Source: UBA2108 sp002713215 (lineage in GTDB: Bacteria > Bacteroidota > Bacteroidia > Flavobacteriales_G > Salibacteraceae). Taken from it: 64,000 bases of DNA. A program made the translations under genes and the position numbers. The notes under the pieces are model-generated. The model was given only the letters and a program-made list of their open reading frames with translations. It searched no databases and had not been told where the DNA came from. This document shows, in pieces, positions 61,241 to 64,000 of this stretch (its first letter is position 1; every line of letters starts with the position of its first letter). Location: the NCBI GenBank assembly GCA_937891015.1, contig CALAPY010000073.1:62001-126000 (forward strand), in the 5' to 3' direction.

Positions 61241-63097
61241 TCAAGTAAGGTTATTTAATTCATATTTATCCAACAAAAATTTATTGCGTTCATCGAGAGA
61301 GTCTGTGCTTAACAAATACTCCTTTTCTGTTTCGTCTAATTCGCATACACCAAAATCCTTGACATAGTTTTTTGCTAAAGCAAAGAAGTTTCCTGAATAC
61401 GGCTTGCTTGTTTGCTTGATGTAATACCAAAATACGTCAGATTCCAAAATCCTTTTAAGTACTTTTAATTCCCTTTCAGAATCAAAATAAACGGCATAAC
61501 CTGCATATAGCAACAAATCTTTTTGGTCAGAATAAACAAAATATGGTTGTCCTGCCATGTAGGGGAATAAAAGTTTTTTTCCAAAATCATTTAGTGCTTG
61601 AGTTCTTCCAAACTCAAACCATTTATATTTTTTATTTTTTCCTTTATCTCTATTTAATAGTTGCTCTTTATTCCCTTTCAAGTAAGAATACGCATTGGGA
61701 TATTTTGCTTTGAAAAAATCTTCATCAAGAACCTCTTTTTTTCCTGTATTTCCATTGTTTTGGTAATACGGGAAGATAATTTGTTCCTTTAAATCGGTTA
61801 TTTCGGATTCGCGTTTAAGTCTGTTGGGCTTTATTATGTCCCTACAAATTTCTTTTTCGATTTTGTGCAATTTTCCATTTTGGTGATAGAAATACTTTTC
61901 ATCTTCATTAACTGGTTTAAAAATGAAAATATCATTACTCAATGTGGCTAATCCGTTTCGTATAGTGAACTTTTCACCTAATGGAATACCTGTAGATTCT
62001 ATTTTGCTTATCGCTTCCAAAACGTTTGGTTTATTTAGAATCCAACCTTTTTTGTTATTCAGAAGTTTGTAGTTGATATTGGTAAAATTCTTGACTTCCT
62101 TGTTCCGAATGTTATCAATCGTTACTTTTTGATACTTAATGGAGTTCGATTTGTTCTTTTCTACAAAAACAATGCAGGTGTAAGTTGTTTTGTTCTTAAA
62201 CACCTGAGAACTTCCAAAATCCAATATGGACAAATCAAATTGATTTCTTTTAAAATACTCTCTTAAACTTCTTGCGTTAACACTTTTAAAAAAAGTGTTA
62301 ACGATTATGTAGCCTAAAACTCCGTCAGGTTTTAAAAGTTCTAACCCTATCTCAAAAAAGGGAATATATAAGTCGGGATTTCCTGTTTTGGTTACTTCCC
62401 AATTCAATAAGAGCTTTTTGTTTTCATCACTCAAATTTTTTGCTCTTACGTAAGGAGGATTCCCTATAACTGCATCAAAGTAGTCAACGCCATTTTCTAT
62501 CCAACAAAAAGATAGCGCATTGCCAATTTCCAGGTTGAAATCAAATCTACTTTCATCTTCTCCGTTTGAAATAGCTAAAAGAGACAGCAGTATTTTTGCT
62601 CTTTGAATAGTGTAGTCTGAAATATCAAGTCCGTAGATGTTCTCTTTAAAGATTTCGGAATACGTTTTTGAAGATTTTGTTTTAATTTTTTGTGCAACGG
62701 TATATAAAAATGCTCCTGTTCCGCAGGCAATATCAGCTACTTTAATGTTTGCTAATTCGCTATCAGGAAACTTGCCGAGGGTTTCATCAACAATATAATC
62801 TTTGATATAATGAGGTGTGTAAACCGCTCCGTTAACGGTTATATCTTTTGAAGGAATACTGGTTTCAAATAAATGTATAACATCTTCAAAATCAAATTTT
62901 CCGTTTTTTTGCTGGATTAAATGGATAAACGCCTCAACGGTTTTTTTATCATTTCCTTCAACACAGGATAATATCAGTTTATTGTTGCTTACCTTGATGT
63001 TGTTAAATTCAAGGTATGTACCAACAATAAGTTTGTTGACAATTAATAAATTGTCAGATAATTTATTTAGAAAACCGGATATTTCTTTGCTAATCAT
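61241..63097 (-). CDS. N6-adenine DNA methyltransferase with TaqI/Eco57I-type specificity domain
   Basis: 618 residues. A helical head (1-~95) is followed by the methyltransferase core: the SAM motif VADIACGTGAFLYTV (about 140), IYGLDISDYTIQRAKILL (motif II) and the catalytic GNPPYVRA (about 213) of gamma-class N6-adenine enzymes. The carboxyl ~270 residues are a TaqI/Eco57I-type recognition domain (NGLATLSNDIFIF; WFEFGRTQALNDFGKKLLFPYMAG). No nuclease domain is fused at the amino end, so this is a separate M protein rather than a type IIG enzyme. It overlaps the upstream gene by 4 bp (ATGA) and is more AT-rich than its neighbours, suggesting horizontal transfer. Confidence 0.92.
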   Translation of the reverse strand: MISKEISGFLNKLSDNLLIVNKLIVGTYLEFNNIKVSNNKLILSCVEGNDKKTVEAFIHLIQQKNGKFDFEDVIHLFETSIPSKDITVNGAVYTPHYIKDYIVDETLGKFPDSELANIKVADIACGTGAFLYTVAQKIKTKSSKTYSEIFKENIYGLDISDYTIQRAKILLSLLAISNGEDESRFDFNLEIGNALSFCWIENGVDYFDAVIGNPPYVRAKNLSDENKKLLLNWEVTKTGNPDLYIPFFEIGLELLKPDGVLGYIIVNTFFKSVNARSLREYFKRNQFDLSILDFGSSQVFKNKTTYTCIVFVEKNKSNSIKYQKVTIDNIRNKEVKNFTNINYKLLNNKKGWILNKPNVLEAISKIESTGIPLGEKFTIRNGLATLSNDIFIFKPVNEDEKYFYHQNGKLHKIEKEICRDIIKPNRLKRESEITDLKEQIIFPYYQNNGNTGKKEVLDEDFFKAKYPNAYSYLKGNKEQLLNRDKGKNKKYKWFEFGRTQALNDFGKKLLFPYMAGQPYFVYSDQKDLLLYAGYAVYFDSERELKVLKRILESDVFWYYIKQTSKPYSGNFFALAKNYVKDFGVCELDETEKEYLLSTDSLDERNKFLLDKYELNNLT

Positions 63098-64000
63098 AAT
63101 CTGTCCAATATTTCTATACGGTTAACATTTCTTCCTTTTCTGTCAAAGAATGAAGTTTGTTCATTAGTTAAGCCATACAACTCATAGACTTTGCTGTCCA
63201 GAGCATTCCATTCTGTTTCCAACAGGTTTTTCAAGGTGTTCTTTTGCCTTGGAGACGCACTTTTATATTGGTTTTGTTTTTCTTCAATACTATTTGCCAA
63301 TGCTGAAATTTCACCTACTAAATCATTATTTGTATTGAAATTAAATTGAGGAAAGGGAACGGGTTCAATGAACTGTTTATTGAACTTGAAATAACCATTT
63401 TGCTGACTCAAAGCAATCGACCTTGCAAGCACAGAAAATAATGTCGAGTTGATGATTCCTGCCACAGCATATAAGTTCCTTTCGCTTTTATTGGGTATTT
63501 CTATGAAAAACATATTGGCATTATCACAGTAGTTCAAGGGGTTTTGCGTAATGGTAGCATAGGTATCGTTGGCGGTCATTGGCAACAATACTTTTGGATA
63601 TACTGCCTTGTGGTTTTGAACCCTGGTAAAAAGATGCCAATTCTCATCTCCTTCACAGGTCTCAACATTGTTAACGATTTCTTCCTTATGTCGAGTTAGA
63701 TACGCTCCTGTTAATGGATAACGGTTGCAAAATTCAGAAAAGACTATAGGAGTGTTTTCTTCAATGGATGTATCGTATGGGAAAATCACATATGTTGATG
63801 TTCCATCTTCACAAAAAGGATAAAACCTTTCATTGACCATTAGCGGACGACAAGCGTCAACTTCTAATGTAATATTTTCCTCAAGGTGTGTACTTCCCGT
63901 TAGCGTTCCATTATTATTTATAGAGCTTAGTTTAATGTGATAGGCTCTGTCCCACAAAACCTGAATACCAACCTTTACATTTGCAAAGTCTCCAAACTTG
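63094..64000 (-). CDS. Second Eco57I-type methyltransferase, carboxyl part with specificity domain (runs off right edge)
   Basis: The frame is open to the window edge: upstream of the Met at 63957 it continues with KFGDFANVKVGIQVLWDRAYHI, the entry strand of a TaqI/Eco57I recognition domain, so that Met is internal. Visible blocks include NAVYPKVLLPMTANDTYATI-like text (HKAVYPKVLLPM), LYAVAGIINSTLFSVLAR, GYFKFNKQFIEPVPFPQF and LKNLLETEWNALDSKVYELYGLTNEQ, all typical of the end of such enzymes. The catalytic core must lie beyond the edge. It is coupled to the following complete methyltransferase by an ATGA overlap. A cognate nuclease may be further right. Confidence 0.85.
   Translation of the reverse strand, partial: KFGDFANVKVGIQVLWDRAYHIKLSSINNNGTLTGSTHLEENITLEVDACRPLMVNERFYPFCEDGTSTYVIFPYDTSIEENTPIVFSEFCNRYPLTGAYLTRHKEEIVNNVETCEGDENWHLFTRVQNHKAVYPKVLLPMTANDTYATITQNPLNYCDNANMFFIEIPNKSERNLYAVAGIINSTLFSVLARSIALSQQNGYFKFNKQFIEPVPFPQFNFNTNNDLVGEISALANSIEEKQNQYKSASPRQKNTLKNLLETEWNALDSKVYELYGLTNEQTSFFDRKGRNVNRIEILDRL

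Noticed and set aside
1..64000. CRISPR arrays, tRNA/rRNA genes, insertion sequences or prophage
   Set aside because: No regularly spaced repeats, no cloverleaf or rRNA-like stretch, and no transposase, integrase or phage structural gene was recognised; not an exhaustive computation.

Overview
The window is a chromosomal segment of a member of the Bacteroidota, most likely a flavobacterium-like marine or aquatic lineage. Four signs point there. Several secreted proteins end in type IX secretion (T9SS) type A sorting domains. Many genes are preceded by the Bacteroidota -7 promoter element TAnnTTTG. DnaE carries an amino-terminal DnaQ-like exonuclease. Families common in this phylum (DUF4301, DUF6515, WG repeats, GEVED, MbnP) recur. 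No rRNA, tRNA, CRISPR array or insertion sequence was recognised.

Layout. 1-9.9 kb: truncated GEVED secreted protein, proline dehydrogenase, M1 peptidase, DUF4301 protein, T9SS cargo, RDD membrane protein, secreted sugar dehydrogenase, TPR protein and a thioredoxin-fold lipoprotein without its cysteines. 10-14 kb: SulP anion transporter with a stress-type glycine-zipper protein, a small membrane protein, an ABM monooxygenase and a SAM hydrolase. 14.2-22 kb: phoH-purC, a HEAT protein, the serC-serA-DUF1015-YggS run, a membrane protein and a YjjG-like nucleotidase. 22.2-26.1 kb: MbnP/MbnH-like lipoprotein and di-haem peroxidase, then a persulfide-dioxygenase-like protein and a rhodanese, ending in a strong terminator. 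26.2-27.6 kb: a DNA methyltransferase facing a possible PD-(D/E)XK nuclease. 27.6-34.3 kb: an unrecognised anchored protein, a LytTR regulator divergent from an Hpt protein, and the fused mutase IcmF. 34.4-45.8 kb: MFS transporter, WG-repeat protein, a decayed region, a VPS10/BNR-type T9SS protein, a TPR protein, a thioredoxin-like protein, a His-rich DUF6515 protein and an octahaem cytochrome with TPRs. 45.9-50.2 kb: a MacB-type ABC exporter operon. 50.3-56.4 kb: cold-shock protein, two unrecognised secreted proteins, recA, TPR lipoprotein, ClbS/DfsB-like protein and an LVIVD-repeat T9SS protein. 56.7-61 kb: dnaE. 61-64 kb: AT-rich restriction-modification island running off the right edge.

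The most interesting regulatory signal is a nearly identical promoter block upstream of recA and of a cytosolic TPR gene 11 kb away. Both contain the dyad CGTAA-N5-TTACG, 12 nt before a -7-like element, a good candidate for a shared (possibly SOS-type) operator. Several genes also have a -7 box only 4-6 nt from the start codon, which suggests leaderless mRNAs and corrects several start sites. Accessory candidates are the convergent methyltransferase/nuclease pair and the tandem adenine-methyltransferase island after dnaE.
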